Positions 12,932-29,177 are shown, counted from the stretch's first letter. The stretch: 64,000 nucleotides of DNA from Cichorium intybus (GCA_023525715.1 CM042009.1:132318711-132382710), one strand, 5' to 3'. Translations and numbers: made by a program. Notes: a model not told the origin generated them from the letters alone.

Positions 12932-12936
12932 TTTAG
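12932..12936. repeat. Target-site duplication TTTAG (right)
   Basis: Matches 12312-12316. Confidence 0.9.
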
Positions 12937-13599
12937 ACTTGTTTTTTTTATCTTTTGGTCATTCTCCAATAAAAAATCATTCATAGTCAAGTATTTGTTG
13001 TTTTAATCATTGTAGAAGTTTCATTAGGTGTTGTTTGTTACATAGGACAAGATGTGACACAATTAGACATGTTTTAGTGTATTTTCATTCTTAATGTTCT
13101 TGTATATGTTTTTATTTTTTGAACTTTTTTATAAGTTTGTTCAAACATAATCAAATATAACGATTGATATCTTTTTTTTGCAATAAAGATAGTTACAAAC
13201 AAAGATTTATAGGGTGCTAGATAAAATAAAATACACATCAATGTATTGAGGTATATAGTACTTTACTATACTCCATTTAATGTAGCCATGCAAGAAAAGA
13301 AACTTTCATGATCAAATATGACTACTAAATATTTCATGATCGAATATGACTACTACATATGGTAAATGCAACAATCTTGTCCAAAATGTTAGAACATGCA
13401 AAGACCAAAGTGGTCACTACACACTTAGTGTAAGAAAATTACTAGTAAGGGAAGCTTTAGCCTGTATATGATTTCAACTTTTCATTATAATATCTCATGT
13501 AAATTTAAATACAAGTTTCCAAATCCTAATATTTATGGTAGTCAGTCTTGAAGTGTTGTTGATTAACTAGTTCTTTCTTTTGTGTATATTCATCATGTA
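12937..13599. other. AT-rich stretch without a recognisable gene
   Basis: No frame with recognisable motifs. A short duplicated phrase built on 'tttcatgatcaaatatgact' occurs twice near 13305-13350. Confidence 0.5.
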
Positions 13600-14060
13600 T
13601 TAGATTTTTATGTCGTCTAAATACAATCTCATCCTTCTCAATATATGTTGTAGTCTATCATCTCTCTTTACATGCTCTTTTGGATACAAAAGCTTGGACT
13701 CTACATATCATATACATATCTAACTCGCATGGTGTGTGAGCTGGTGTCTAACGCTTTTGAGACTTGACATGTCTACTATAAACTCATAGGGCATCCGTCT
13801 CAACGCTCTTCTTGGAGTCCCTTATTGAACACACATGGTCTCATTCACCTCAATATATGGGTGAGTCTATTTGCTTTCTTAAACTACTTCTTTGGAAATA
13901 AAATCTAGGTTTCCGCGTATCATATACCAATTCAACTAACATAATGTGTGATGCTATTTGGTCTTTATGGTGTATTAATCTCCTTGTAAGTAGACTCAAA
14001 TTCATATTCATGTTGTGGCAAGATTTGAGCTTTACAACAGTTTTCTTAATTAGAGACACA
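13600..14060 (+). mobile_element. Decayed relative of the TRIM LTR
   Basis: About 13640-13710 follows the TRIM LTR wording: tatatgttg-agtct, ctctcttt-cac, gctcttttgga, a cttgg-ctc-acatat ending. It is followed by 'gtgtgagctggtgtct' in place of the primer site. A second, weaker echo begins near 13850 ('caatatatgggtgagtct'). Borders are not resolvable by eye. Confidence 0.5.
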
Positions 14061-17609
<3,549 letters not shown>

Positions 17610-18029
17610 AACCATGCATGATGTGATAGGTTTTCTACTACCTTAGAAGAGGCAAATATGGCAGCGGAAACATACAAAAATTCTAAGGAAAGTAACATTT
17701 ACTAAAACCTAAAGGAAATTACTTATTGCATATTTACAACTATAATAAGGTTTAAATGTACCAACCATTAGCAAAACCGATTTGCTTGAAAAACCCTTTG
17801 AGAAAGTCGAAATTCCCAAATGCTAAGGAAGGTAGTATCCAAAAGAGAATACATCTAATTGAGCACACTCAATTAGTCGTCGTTGAGCCCTATTTTGAGT
17901 GAAATATTTATCATAAACAGTTATATTACTCACGTTTTGTGTCTAGTGCTTGTGTACGAATTTAGTGATATACGGTGGTTAAACACGTGCAAAATGGCGA
18001 CGTTTGGATTGAAGTCCACTTTCAGGCGA

Positions 18030-18172
18030 AAACATACGCGCACAGCGAGCTAGAAGACACGCGCGCCGCGAAAAGTCAAAGATCGGATCAGAAGTTTCAA
18101 ATTAAAAAAAGCGAATATCGGGGTTACAGATAAGGACGCGCCGCGGATTTCACCCTTGCGCGCTGCGTCCAG
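18030..18172 (+). promoter_or_regulatory. Cluster of GCGCGCYGCG motifs upstream of a TATA box
   Basis: Contains ACGCGCACAGCG, ACACGCGCGCCGCG, ACGCGCCGCGG and TTGCGCGCTGCGTCC within about 140 bp. It ends some 15 bp before CTATAAATAGAGG. Such a CpG concentration is foreign to the AT-rich surroundings. Confidence 0.55.
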
Positions 18173-18182
18173 GCAAATTTTG

Positions 18183-18198
18183 CAACTATAAATAGAGG
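18183..18198 (+). promoter_or_regulatory. TATA box of the LTR-like block
   Basis: AACTATAAATAGAGGC matches the plant TATA consensus closely. Transcription would start about 30 bp downstream, near 18220. Confidence 0.6.
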
Positions 18199-18832
18199 CT
18201 TCCAGTTCGTGTTTCGGGGGCGAAGATCCGACCTTTGAGTGGAACTCAGGCACCTTCGACTCGTATTTTCGTATTTCAGTGTTCGGTAGTTGGTAGTTGC
18301 GTAGTTTTAGTTATTTTATTGTTTTTTGGTATTGTTTATCGCACGTATTCAACGGTTCTGACTTGTAGAATCTGTTTGACCGTGTCGATCTGGATTTTCA
18401 GATCGAAGTCAGAAACATTCGGCTTCTGGTTTGGTTTAGTTTTTATGCAATCATTCGGTTTTGGTTATTTTACGGTTTCGATTTCGGTTTACGTTTATTG
18501 TTCGTTTGATTTATTGTTTGGAATTTGGCGATTCTGATTTTCTGAGTATACCTTGGGGTCAGAACGTTTGGTTTAGTTTTATCGATAGTTGCATTGGAAT
18601 AGTTTAATAATTGCTAGTTTATGTTTTCGGTATTCTTGAATTGTTGGGATTTGGTTAAGTGTATGGGACGACACCTTCTATAGAGTGACATTATAGATAG
18701 GTTATTTCTGACACAGATTCAACCACTGAATCCACGGTTTGACCCTTACTTCCATTTAGCTAGTGTGCTCGTAAGGTATTAAATCTTGTATTTTTGACCG
18801 CATCGACGACTGCGACGATGTCAGTGTCTTAG

Positions 18833-20740
18833 AAACCTTCTTAGTTGGTACAAGGTGTAGGATATGTGCAGCTGTTTCCAAGTTATATCCCCAGAAACTT
18901 ATTGGAAGAGAAGCTCGACTCATCATGGAACGAACCACGTCTAACAAGGTTCGATTTCTCCTTTCAGAAACACCATTAAGTTTCGGTGTTCTAGGAGGAC
19001 ACAACTGTGAAACTATTCCACATTCCTTTAGATAGTCGTTGAACTCGATACTAAGATACTCTCCCCCTGACTGAGTGGAGTATCTTTATCTTCTTGTCCA
19101 ATTGATTCTCTAATTCGTGTTGCAACTCTTTGAACTTTTCAAAAGTGTCCGACTTATGTTTAATCAAATAAGCATAACCGTATCTACTGAAATCATCAAT
19201 AAATGTCACGTAGTAGCGATTTGCATCCCTTGTGGCGGATCTGAAGGGTCCACACACATCCGTGTGGATTATATCCAACAGTCCTTCATGTCTCTCAAAA
19301 GTCCCTGAGAAGGGTGATTTTGTCATCTTGACCAATAAACAAGATTCGCATACATCATCTGATTTTAAGTCAAATGATTCGAAGACTCCATCCCTTTGGA
19401 GTTGGGTGATGCGTTTCTTGTTTATGTGCCCAAGACGACAATGCCACAAGCTTTCTTTGTCTAAATCATTAGAAGAATCAATGTTTAATATTACATTACT
19501 CAAATTATTCACACACACAATAGTCTCATACACACCATTACAAGGATAATCTTTGAATATAAAAGAACCATCTTTATAAACCAAAATATCACCATTATTA
19601 TTATCAAATAAATAATTGTATCCTTGTCTAAATAGTGCATGGAAAGAAATTATGTTTCTAGACATTTCAGAAGAATAACAACAATCCAATAAATCTATCC
19701 TAACTCCACTATCAAGCATGAGCTCATAAATCCTGATCCTTGTAACAGGCGTGATGCGTCTGTTTCCCATGATCAGGTTCAACTCTCCTCGCTCAGCTCC
19801 TTACTTTCCTTTAGGCCCTGCATACCATAGCAAATGTGAAAACCACAACCTGTATCAAGGACCCGCGAATTAGAAGTATTATTGTCACTGAGTTGGATCA
19901 TATACATACATGAGGCGGAGCCAGACACCTTGACTGTACCATCCTTTATATCATGCAGGTACTTTGGGCAGCTTCGTTTCCAATAGCCCTTTTGAGTGCA
20001 GTAGAAGCAAGTGGCCTCTTTCGGATCACTGGTTGGTGGAATCTCATACTCAACCTTTCTCTTTAACCCATGACTAGACTCTCCGGTATAAGCTTTCCTT
20101 TCCAACTGGGTTGAAAAGAAGCCTTTCTTTTTTTTTCTGTTACCATGTCGAATGGCCATGACGGGAACAGTAGAGGCATTAGAGTTTTGAGAGTTTTTCA
20201 TGCTCGCCTCGGCTATCTGCAGCAAACCATGCAACTGCATCAACGTGGTCTCCGTGTTGCTCAAATGATAGGTCAGGATGAACTGATCATAACAACTAGG
20301 GAGAGAACCCAGGACCATGTCCACTGCGAGTTCTTCGTCAAAGTTCACGTTGAGTTTCCTGACTCTTTCAAAGTAAAGTACCCTTATATCTTCTACACAT
20401 GGGCAGACACAGACTCTCTGTCTTTCATTATGCACGTCATCAAGGTTTTGATCTCTTGTGAAACATTTCAGCAAGTTGCAAGTTCATTTCAAACGACCTA
20501 CTATCCTCGAAAGTCTTTTGGAGCTCCGAGGACATGGTCGCTAACATGATGCAGGATACTTTAGTAGCATCATCAACATGCTTTTGGTATTTGGCTAGAT
20601 ATTCAGGGGTAGTGAATTCCTCATCGATCTCAGGAATTTGGTTATCGAGAACAATACTCTTTGCCCTCATAACGAAGTGTCATCTTTAGATTCCGCATCC
20701 AGTCAATATAGTTTGGACCTGTCAGTTTTTCCTTCAAGTA
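18833..20740 (-). pseudogene. Ty1/copia gag-protease-integrase half, minus strand
   Basis: Read from 20740 leftwards. First comes a gag start with LTGPNYIDWMRNLKM, then the UBN2-type gag core. A zinc knuckle follows, CFYCTQKGYWKRSC, in which the usual His is Tyr. The protease motif is VLDTGC. The integrase zinc-binding part (WHCRLGH and CESC) and catalytic core (HTDVCGPF, DDFSRYGY, and GEYLSIEF after a frameshift near 19055) are present. The integrase tail is LPISFWGYNLETAAHI. Protein likeness stops at VPTKKVSKT near 18835. The first gag residues, primer site and 5' LTR are missing. Frames break near 20470, 19780 and 19055, so it is not functional. Known of the family: this is the gag-PR-IN order of Ty1/copia. 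Confidence 0.88.
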
Positions 20741-22779
20741 AAGGATAGTGAGAAAGACAAGCTAGAGGCAAAATCAAAGGAATATTTCTTTATCGGATAC
20801 GGGTTGGATGACATGGGTTACCGATGCTGGGATAGCCAAAATAGAAGGCTTATCAGAAGCCGGGACGTGACATTCAATGATTATGCCATGTACAAATACA
20901 CGCTTTCAAGTACTAAGGACCGAAGCAAGTCATCCAAAACTCAGGAGCAAGTGGAGTTTGAAGGGTGATCTGAATATGACATCGTGAAGCCTTCTGAAAA
21001 AAGGGTCGGGCGGAGACTCTGTAAGTAGTGGGAGGTATGAAGAAGTATCTGGTAGCATCCGAGACAGTGGGAGCTCATCCGAGGAGGAAGGTAACACCTC
21101 GCAGTGAACAAAGCTGACGGATCAGGAGCTGCAGCTCCAAGTATTCTCAGGAGATCCACTATAGAGAAAAGACCTCCAATATGCTACTCTGCTTTAGCAA
21201 GTTACCTGTTGTTGACTGAGAATGGGGAGCCAGAGTCTTATCATGAAGCATTGAGGATGAAGACTTCGTATAGTGGAAGAAGGCGATGGAGGATGAGATA
21301 AGCTCACATGACAAAAACGAGACCTGGTTTCTTGTCAAGTTACCAGCAAAGAAGAAGGCATTATCCAACAAGTGGGTGTTTTGGGTCAAGGATGAAGTTG
21401 ATGGGAGTAAGAGGTACAAAGCGTAATTGGTGGTGAATGGCTTCCAACAAAAGGAGGGTGTTGACTACAATGAGATTTTGTCTCCAGTTATGAAGATGCC
21501 CACAATCAGGACTATGCTTGGGATTCGTGCATCCGAAGATCTCTATCTTGAACAACCTGATGTCAAGACGGCGTTCTTGCACAGTGACCTGGAAGAAGAT
21601 ATCTACACGCACAAACAGAAGGTGTTGAGACTACTGGGAAAGAAAACCTGGTGTACGAACTAAATAAAAGCTTGTACGGATTGAAGCAAGCTCCAGGACA
21701 GTGGTACTTGAAGTTTGATGACTTCATTTGGAGAAATGCATTCCAGAGTAGTGATAGTCACCAATGTTGCTACCAAAAACAACTCAAGTCCTCATATATC
21801 ATCCTGCCTCTATGTTGATGATATGTTAGTTGCGGGTGCCGATAGGAAATCAACAGGATAAAATATTAGTTGTCCAAGGAGTTCGAGATTAAAGACCTCC
21901 GACCTGCTAGGAAGATATTGCATGAGCATTGTCAGAAATTGAGCTTCATGCGAGAAGTATATCCTGAAAGTTGTCCAAGGAGTTCGAGAAGTATATCCTG
22001 AAAGTTTTACAGAAGTTCAGCATGGCAAATGTTAAGGTCTGAAGTACCCCACTTAGAAGCCATCTGAACCTTTCAAAGGAACAATCACCAAAGATGGACG
22101 AAGACAAGAAAGAAATGACTAAGGTTCCTTATACGTCCGCAGTTGGTAGTTTAATGTATGTAATGGTATGTACGAGGCCAGACATTGTGCACGCAGTAGG
22201 AGTTGTTAGCATATTTATGTCAAATCTAGGGAAAGAGCATTGGGAAGGTGTCAAGTGGCTGCTCTGCTACTTGAAAGGAACCTCGGACGCAGCCTTAAGT
22301 TTTAAAAGGAAGAAGGTGGTCCTTGAAGGTTTCGTCAATGTGGACTTAGTGGGGTTGTGCGGATTCAAGGAAGAGCACTACTGGTTATGTTTTCATAATT
22401 GGGGGAACCATAGTCAACTGCTTGTCCAGATTACGGAAAATAATAGCTCTTTCAACCACCGAAGCAGAGTATATGACCTTGGCAAAAGCCAACAATGAGC
22501 TACTGTGGTTGAATAACTTCCTATTAGAGTTAGGACAAGAGCAGAAGAACTGCATGTTGCATTGTGATAATCAAAGTGCAATCCACGGCGAAGAATCCAG
22601 AGTTTCACAGCAGGACAAAACACATCAAGATGGGGTACCACTTCATTCGTGAGAACATATCCGAAGGAACCTTTATCTTGAAGAAAATTGCTGGTGCAAA
22701 GAATCCTGCAGATATCCTCACCAAGGTAGTACCATTGGAAAAGTTGAAGTTGTGTATGACCTCAATTGGTCTTCCATAA
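20741..22779 (+). pseudogene. Ty1/copia reverse transcriptase and RNase H half, plus strand
   Basis: Begins in the integrase-RT linker (KDKLEAKSKEYFFIGYG). RT follows: ETWFLVKLP, KWVFWVKDE, GFQQKEGVDYNEILSPV, DVKTAFLHSDLEEDIY, SLYGLKQAPGQW, and an intact catalytic LYVDDMLVAG at about 21810. The RNase H region has YTSAVGSLMYVMVCTRPDI (22130), STTEAEYMTLAKANNELLW (22450) and a C-terminal KNPADILTKVVPLEKLKL (22700). Several stops and frameshifts interrupt it (for example near 21425 and 21661), and a small direct duplication of 'gttgtccaaggagttcgag' lies at 21885-21985. It is head-to-head with the gag-IN half on its left. Confidence 0.88.
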
Positions 22780-22861
22780 AAGTAGCTGAAGACGAGGAGC
22801 TAGAGAGAGAGTTTCACTAATTACAACATTGGTAGACAGAATAATCAGTTCTGACTAGTCT

Positions 22862-22874
22862 CCAAGTGAGAGAT
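22862..22874 (+). other. Copia polypurine tract
   Basis: CCAAGTGAGAGAT directly before TGTTAAG. It resembles the usual copia wording CCAAGTGGGAGAT and supports a plus-strand 3' LTR starting at 22875. Confidence 0.75.
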
Positions 22875-23550
<676 letters not shown>

Positions 23551-24799
23551 TGCTGCTCGATTTTGTGGTCTTGAGTATTATTTCTCGAAGTTTTTGTTTG
23601 GCTTTTCATGATCTTGATTTCTTTTGGCCTCTCCACCTCCTGCTCTTAGAATCCTATAATCATGATCACATACAAGTCACATTAACACATAACTTTATTT
23701 GTTTAAAATGAAAAGTACTATACTACATTCATCTTAATGAGTGTTTGCCTATTCATTAAGCTTGTGACTTTTATACATTAACTCCAATGTTTAACAATCG
23801 CAACCCACATTAATTCGAAGGTAAGGATGTCCCTATAATTTAATATTCTAGGGATTCCATCATAACTCTAATGTTTAACAATCTCAACCCACATTTTTTT
23901 CTCATCTAGCATGATACTTGAAATGGGGAAAGATAAGTCTTGAATATAACATGCCTTGTAATGTTACTTTACTAGATCAAGGTCATAATCAACATGTCTT
24001 AGACCATAACTCGCATCTTGTATCATCTTCTCTAACCATTAAAATGCTTTACTTATCACAATAGGCTTCAAACAGTTGTATCACTTTTCTGTCATCATTT
24101 CACATCAATAACACTAACTTTCCTAGAAAATAGTTTTAGCATAATCAAAGAACAATTATCTAGCCATAACTCATCATATTATTCAAACCCTAGAATTTGG
24201 GGGTTTAAGAAAACTCATACATATGATGGAAATTATTACAAACAAAGCATGAGGTTTGAATTCTTAACATAGTGTGATCAACTTGTAGCTAAAGCTATTT
24301 GAAAACACCCTTGATCCTTGAAGAATCCAACCATGAACACTAAAACCCCAACAACACACACACACACACACACAAGTTCTTGGGAGAGTTTTGGGAAGGA
24401 GTTTTAATGATTCGTGAGATGAAAACCAACAGTTAATCAGTGATTTTGTTGGGTCAAACAAAGACCCATCGTGTTAACCCACCATTTAATGAGCTGGACC
24501 AATTAAATGGTAGTAGGTGTCTTTAAATCGGGAATGCATTGTATAGACATATCAGAAGTGTCGTGATCTTCTATGATTTCATAGCGATTTTGGATCCCCT
24601 CCAACAGATCGTGTCTCTTTCTTTCCTCCAAGGCGTCGTGTGAGTTACGATACAAATTAACGTTAAATCCCATGTACAATGGAGATAGCAATCTACTTTC
24701 CAAAGTTTCACATAGAATAACAATCCACTTTTGGATGCGTCGCCTCCCTTATATGGACGCGTTATGTAATTTTTGAATTTTTGGCAGAACCCTTTTGTC
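23551..24799. other. Non-coding, LTR-like wording, no gene recognised
   Basis: Includes a (CA)n run at 24354-24375 and a repeated phrase 'aactctaatgtttaacaatc' near 23780 and 23867. About 24190-24450 reads like a plant LTR ('accctagaatttgggggttt'). This may be the far part of the gypsy LTR that follows, or a separate fragment. Confidence 0.35.
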
Positions 24800-25691
24800 C
24801 CACGAGAATTAGCTAACTCCTAAAGTTTTAGACTTTAAGTCTCTAAACTCACACACTATGGTCCAAACACATATTATAACACATGCAAATCATAAAAATA
24901 TTTAAATTTCATAGTTTTTACCAATATTGATCAAATTAGCCCTATGGACAAGTTTTACGTTACCAATATTATCTTTAAACACAAGTACAATTACATAAAC
25001 AATAAGATGAAGTTGTACCTCCTAGATACATTAAGCTCAAATATAATGCTAGAACTTCAATTGTTACGTCAAATCTATTGAAAAAGCTTCAAACCGCCAT
25101 TGAAAGTCCCCTTTCCATGTCTATAAGTTGTTGGAACCAAATGAAGGGTAAGAATAAGGTGTCTAGTTCTTATATCTTTGGCTTAATGCAACTAAAACCC
25201 CTTTACCTAGCAGTTTTACCCATTCATCCCTTAATGACCTTCAAATGGCAAACAAATATTGATTCTTCTTATTAATACCTAAAAAATTATCCTTCACATT
25301 TAGGTCAACAACTAAGTATACCGAGGTCAAAACTAACTTTGTCACATTTTCACTTTTAGTCCTTATATACTAAATTATCCCGCAGAGAACTTAATTATAT
25401 TTCATAATTTAGAAATTCCATTTTTCACCCCAGGGGACAATTATTAACAATAATAGTCCCTTGTGATGTCTAACTAGTTCTAAAACTAATATACATAGAT
25501 TTGACAAGCTTGGTCTCTCATCTTAAAATTTCACAATATGGCATTCATTTATATCCCTAAGTTATGAATTTTCATGTTCACTTTAATTATTTGACTTGAT
25601 TTTAATTATTTTTATTATATAATTTTTCCAAAATTTATTTTTCTCTAAAAAGGTTAAAACTACTAGAATTTCCATATCACAGATGTTACTA
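24800..25691 (-). mobile_element. Ty3/gypsy 3' LTR remnant
   Basis: About 25010-25460 aligns by eye with 31150-31580 in the other LTR. Both hold 'aagttgtac-tc-tagat', 'taagctcaaat-taatgcta', 'aaaccctttacc' and 'cccttaatgacctt-a'. It ends before a purine-rich tract (minus strand) at about 25690-25710. The left border is lost. Confidence 0.55.
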
Positions 25692-26035
25692 TTACCTCCT
25701 TTTGAGACGGTTCCGTCCCTGTAATCATGAGATATTGGAATTAGTAAAAGTGTGTTTTCTTCATTTCGTTCTCTATTTCCCATGTAAAATTCAGTCCCGA
25801 AAAGTATTACCACTTAATAAGAACCTAGACGATCATCTTTCTTTGGAGTTTCTTGGTCTTTCGATACATAATGTGTATAGGTTGTTCAATAAATCGTTTA
25901 TTCTCATCAACCCCAGTTTCATCTAATGATATCAGATCCATCCTTTCACATGACCACTCCCTAAAATAACATACATGAAACAAATTGCGTATATCATTAA
26001 GGTCTACAGGTAACTCCACCTATAAGGAGAGACTT
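25692..26035 (-). mobile_element. Polypurine tract and 3' end of the gypsy interior
   Basis: The minus strand reads TCTCAAAAGGAGGTAATAG into the LTR border, a polypurine tract. The rest is decayed sequence downstream of integrase, with no certain domain. Confidence 0.45.
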
Positions 26036-26860
26036 TGAGAAATACATTGTCTCCAATTTCAAACATGTCAAAAGGTTTCTTTTATCGTTAAAACTCTTTT
26101 GAAAGTTTCAAGCTTCCAACAATATTTTCCTTATGAATTCCACCCTTTCAGGCATTTCATGTACCAAGGTCGGTCCCGTGAAAACTTTTTCTCTTGTTTC
26201 CGACCAACAAGAAGGCGAGCCGTATTTCTCCAATACAAAGCTTCATATAGGGCCATCTTGATGGTTGAATGATAACAGTTATTATGAAAATCCAATCGAG
26301 GGAAGATGCTCATCCTAATTCCCAAAAAAGACTCTTAAACACATGCTCTAAGTGTACATTTCATAGTTTTTATTATCCATTTGGTCTGTCTATGGATGAT
26401 AAGATGTACTTAAACACAATCAAGTGCCTAATTCCTCTTGTAAAATCTTCGAAATTTATGAAGTAAACCAACTATCTTTATCTGACACAATAGAAAAAGG
26501 CACTCCATGTCTTATTATCACCATTTTCACATATAATTTAGTAAACTTCTCTATTGACCAATTTTTTCTTATAGCAAGAAACAAATAACATTTAGTTAAA
26601 TGAGCCACAACTACCCAAATCATATCATGCCCCTTCTTTGTCCTTGGTAACATTATCACAAAACCATTGTAATTTAGTATAATTTCCATTATGGTACATC
26701 CAATGAATCTATTTATCAATATGGTCTTCAGTGTGCTGATTTGACCAGTAAGCAAGTCAAGCAAGCCCCCAATATATTTGGCAATCTACACCTTTATAGC
26801 TGGCCACCAATAGTAGGGATTCAAATCCAGTTACATCTTGGTGCTCCTAAGGTGTACTAA
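26036..26860 (-). pseudogene. Decayed Ty3/gypsy integrase
   Basis: Minus strand, from right to left. At 26770-26850 a zinc-binding remnant has LDLNPYYWWPAIKV. At 26456-26764 the core has LPRTKKGHDMIWVVVAHLTK, WSIEKFTKLYVK and RHGVPFSIVSDKDSWFTS; these correspond to the family's DRLTKSAHF and SDRDSRFTS segments. At 26131-26325 the segment RLDFHNNCYHSTIKMALYEAL is the region before the C-terminal part. Stops and frameshifts separate the pieces. It is a dead copy. Confidence 0.85.
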
Positions 26861-26984
26861 ATTTTTTGACTTGTGCACTTAACTTCACAAATATACTTTC
26901 CAAACTTTTCTTTCTTGATGTATCATCTCTACATGGTTCTTTCTATGATTTCTTGAATGTTTCACTAATAGATGATTTAGTTTC

Positions 26985-28240
26985 TATCGTCAATGTTGGA
27001 CCACTTTTATTCTCCCCAATTTCTTTTCGGCTCAATGCATCCGCCATAATGTTGGCTTTACATGGATGGTAAAGAGTCTCAAGGTCATAGTCTTTGAAGA
27101 TTTCAACCCATCTTCTTTGACATACATTTAAATCCTTCTAAGAAAAAAATACTATAAAATTTTCTGATCAGTCAAAAGTTCACAATACGCCCCATACAAA
27201 TAGTGTCTCTGAATCATTAATGCATGAAAAATTGCTACAAGTTTAAGGTTGTGTGTGGGGTAAGTTACCTCATGATGCTTAACTGTCGTGAAGCATATGC
27301 AATAACTTTGCCGTTGTGGGTGAGAAAACAACCAAATCCAGATCCTGAAGCATTAATATAGTCTGCAAAATCTTTTTCTCTATCTAGTAAAGTTATTAGT
27401 TCTTCACAGTCTCCTCTTAACCTATAAAATGGAGTTATCTTGCAATTTGGTCCAAATAAAGTTTGAACTCTTCTAGGTTAAAGTAGTCAACATGATAGCA
27501 ATCTTTTGAAAAATTCTTAAGAAACCTTTAGTAATATCTTGCTAAACCCAAGAAGCTTTTAATATTAGGTAGATTCTTAGGAATTTCCCACTTCATAACT
27601 ACTTCCACTTTCGTTGAATCAACATTTATTCCAACTCTAGTCACTAGATGGCCCAAAAACTAAACTTATGGAATCCAAATTTGCATTTTGAAAATTTTGC
27701 ATGAAGCTTCTCATTCTCAAGGTTTCCAACACAAGTCTTAAGTGCTTTTTATGTTCTTCTTGATTTTTGAATAAATAAGGATGTCGTAAATGGAAACACT
27801 AACAAACTTATCAAGGGACAGTTTTCATACTCGGTTAATAAGATTCATAATCACTACTGACATATTTGTTAATCTAAATAGCATCACAATAAATTCAAAA
27901 TGACCATATCTTGTTCTAAATGTCATATTCTCCACATCTTCATCTCTAACTTCCAGTTGATGATAACTGGATCCCAAGTAAATCTTTCAAAAGAAAATTT
28001 CCCCTTAAAGTTGGTCAAAGAGGTCATCAATTTGTGGAAGGGGATATCTTTTTCTTTATCGTTACTTAGTTGAGATCACAAGAATCAATACACATTCTAA
28101 TCAGGCCATCCTTCTTCTTCACAAATAAGTTGGAGCTCCCCAATGTTTTGTACTAGGTCATACAAAACATTTATCTAACAGTTTTTGAAGTTGTTTATTA
28201 ATATTTCATATCGGTTATGCTAACTAGTAGGGTTACAATC
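26985..28240 (-). pseudogene. Decayed Ty3/gypsy reverse transcriptase and RNase H
   Basis: On the minus strand, near 27760-27800, the catalytic segment reads SIYDILIYSKNQEEHKKHL where the family has the FIDDILIYS type, so one of the two catalytic aspartates is Tyr. WEIPKNLPNIKSFLGLARYY with a following stop lies near 27540-27600. The RNase H end RRWVEIFKDYDLETLYHP and KANIMADALSRKE lies at 27000-27115. Multiple stops and frameshifts interrupt it. The RT-RNaseH-integrase order identifies Ty3/gypsy. Confidence 0.85.
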
Positions 28241-29160
28241 GGTGTCATCCCTAGAATTAAATTTATTTTATTCTTATCTTTTCATTCGGAGGAAAATAGT
28301 CAAATCGTCAGGAAAAACTTCAGGAAACTCTTTTACTACTTTAAGATAATCCAAACTCTTCTTTTCCATTAAGGTATCTGTAATTTATGCTAGGCAATTT
28401 CATTATCATTGGCAATTTCACCAACAACTCCTACTTCCAAATCTAGAAAAGGTGTTTTTAAAATTCTACTAAATTAATACGAGACATATGAATAAGTGGC
28501 AGCCAAATAGAAAAGTGATTTGGGCAATGAGTTTTGTTTTTGTTCTTCCTTACGTCGATATGAAAAAGGCCATTTCCATCTTTGTGATCGAATTGTGCAC
28601 CACAACAAAATCAACAGTTTCTTTTATAAATAGGAGGTTGACACATGCTAAAATATTTGTACATGCAACCTTTTTCAAAAATTCTCTTGCTTCTTCATAA
28701 GATTTGCTTCTTAGTGTATTGATCCCATCCCTCACTATGGTAATAATCACTATATACTTCTCCACTTGCTTCAAATTTTACTTGATAAAGTTCCTTCAAT
28801 CATCTTGTTGACTTTAATTTTAATCTTACCTCTTTCATATCAAGCATACCTTAGGATTGGACAATCATATTTTCCTATTGATGTGCAAATACCACATTAA
28901 TCATATATCGGAAGTTGTCTAGCATAGTTGGAGTTACTTCTTCTCCAATATTCAGATGGCCACATTTTCCACACTATGAGAAACATGATTACCACGAGCA
29001 TTCACCATTATGAGAAATTCCACATGCCAATCCTTAAAAGTAATTAAACATTTAGAATTACTACACATAGAATTCATATTCCTACTTACTTATCTAAGCC
29101 AAAATGAGTACTAGAATTTAAGTCTAAGTACTAAACTAAGCACTTAGTTCACTTAAAGTA
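28241..29160 (-). pseudogene. Presumed gag-protease region of the gypsy element, unreadable
   Basis: It lies between RT and the primer site. No intact zinc knuckle or DTG motif could be read; a Cys/His-poor remnant may lie near 28960. The frame 28550-28774 (minus) is not recognised. The assignment rests on position only. Confidence 0.35.
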
Positions 29161-29174
29161 AAGCTCTAATACCA
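29161..29174 (-). other. Decayed tRNA-Met primer-binding site
   Basis: The minus strand reads TGGTATTAGAGCTT, one change from TGGTATCAGAGC plus a following T. It lies three bases from the LTR start at about 29178. Confidence 0.75.
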
Positions 29175-29177
29175 ACA

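Larger units (their letters stand above)
17610..18700 (+). mobile_element. LTR-like block with a plus-strand core promoter
   Basis: A GC-rich cluster (18030-18172) is followed at 18186 by CTATAAATAGAGG, a strong plant TATA box, and then by a long T-rich transcribed-leader-like stretch. This is the layout of an LTR with U3, R and U5. No clear ends, duplication or partner copy were found, so borders are approximate. The open frame 18235-18537 lies in the leader and has no recognisable homology. Confidence 0.45.

Noticed and set aside
12292..12986. Overlapping frames across the TRIM array
   Set aside because: They are translations of LTR repeats and repeat with the LTR period. No domain is present.
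24354..24375. (CA)n run as a regulatory element
   Set aside because: A simple dinucleotide run with no other supporting signal.
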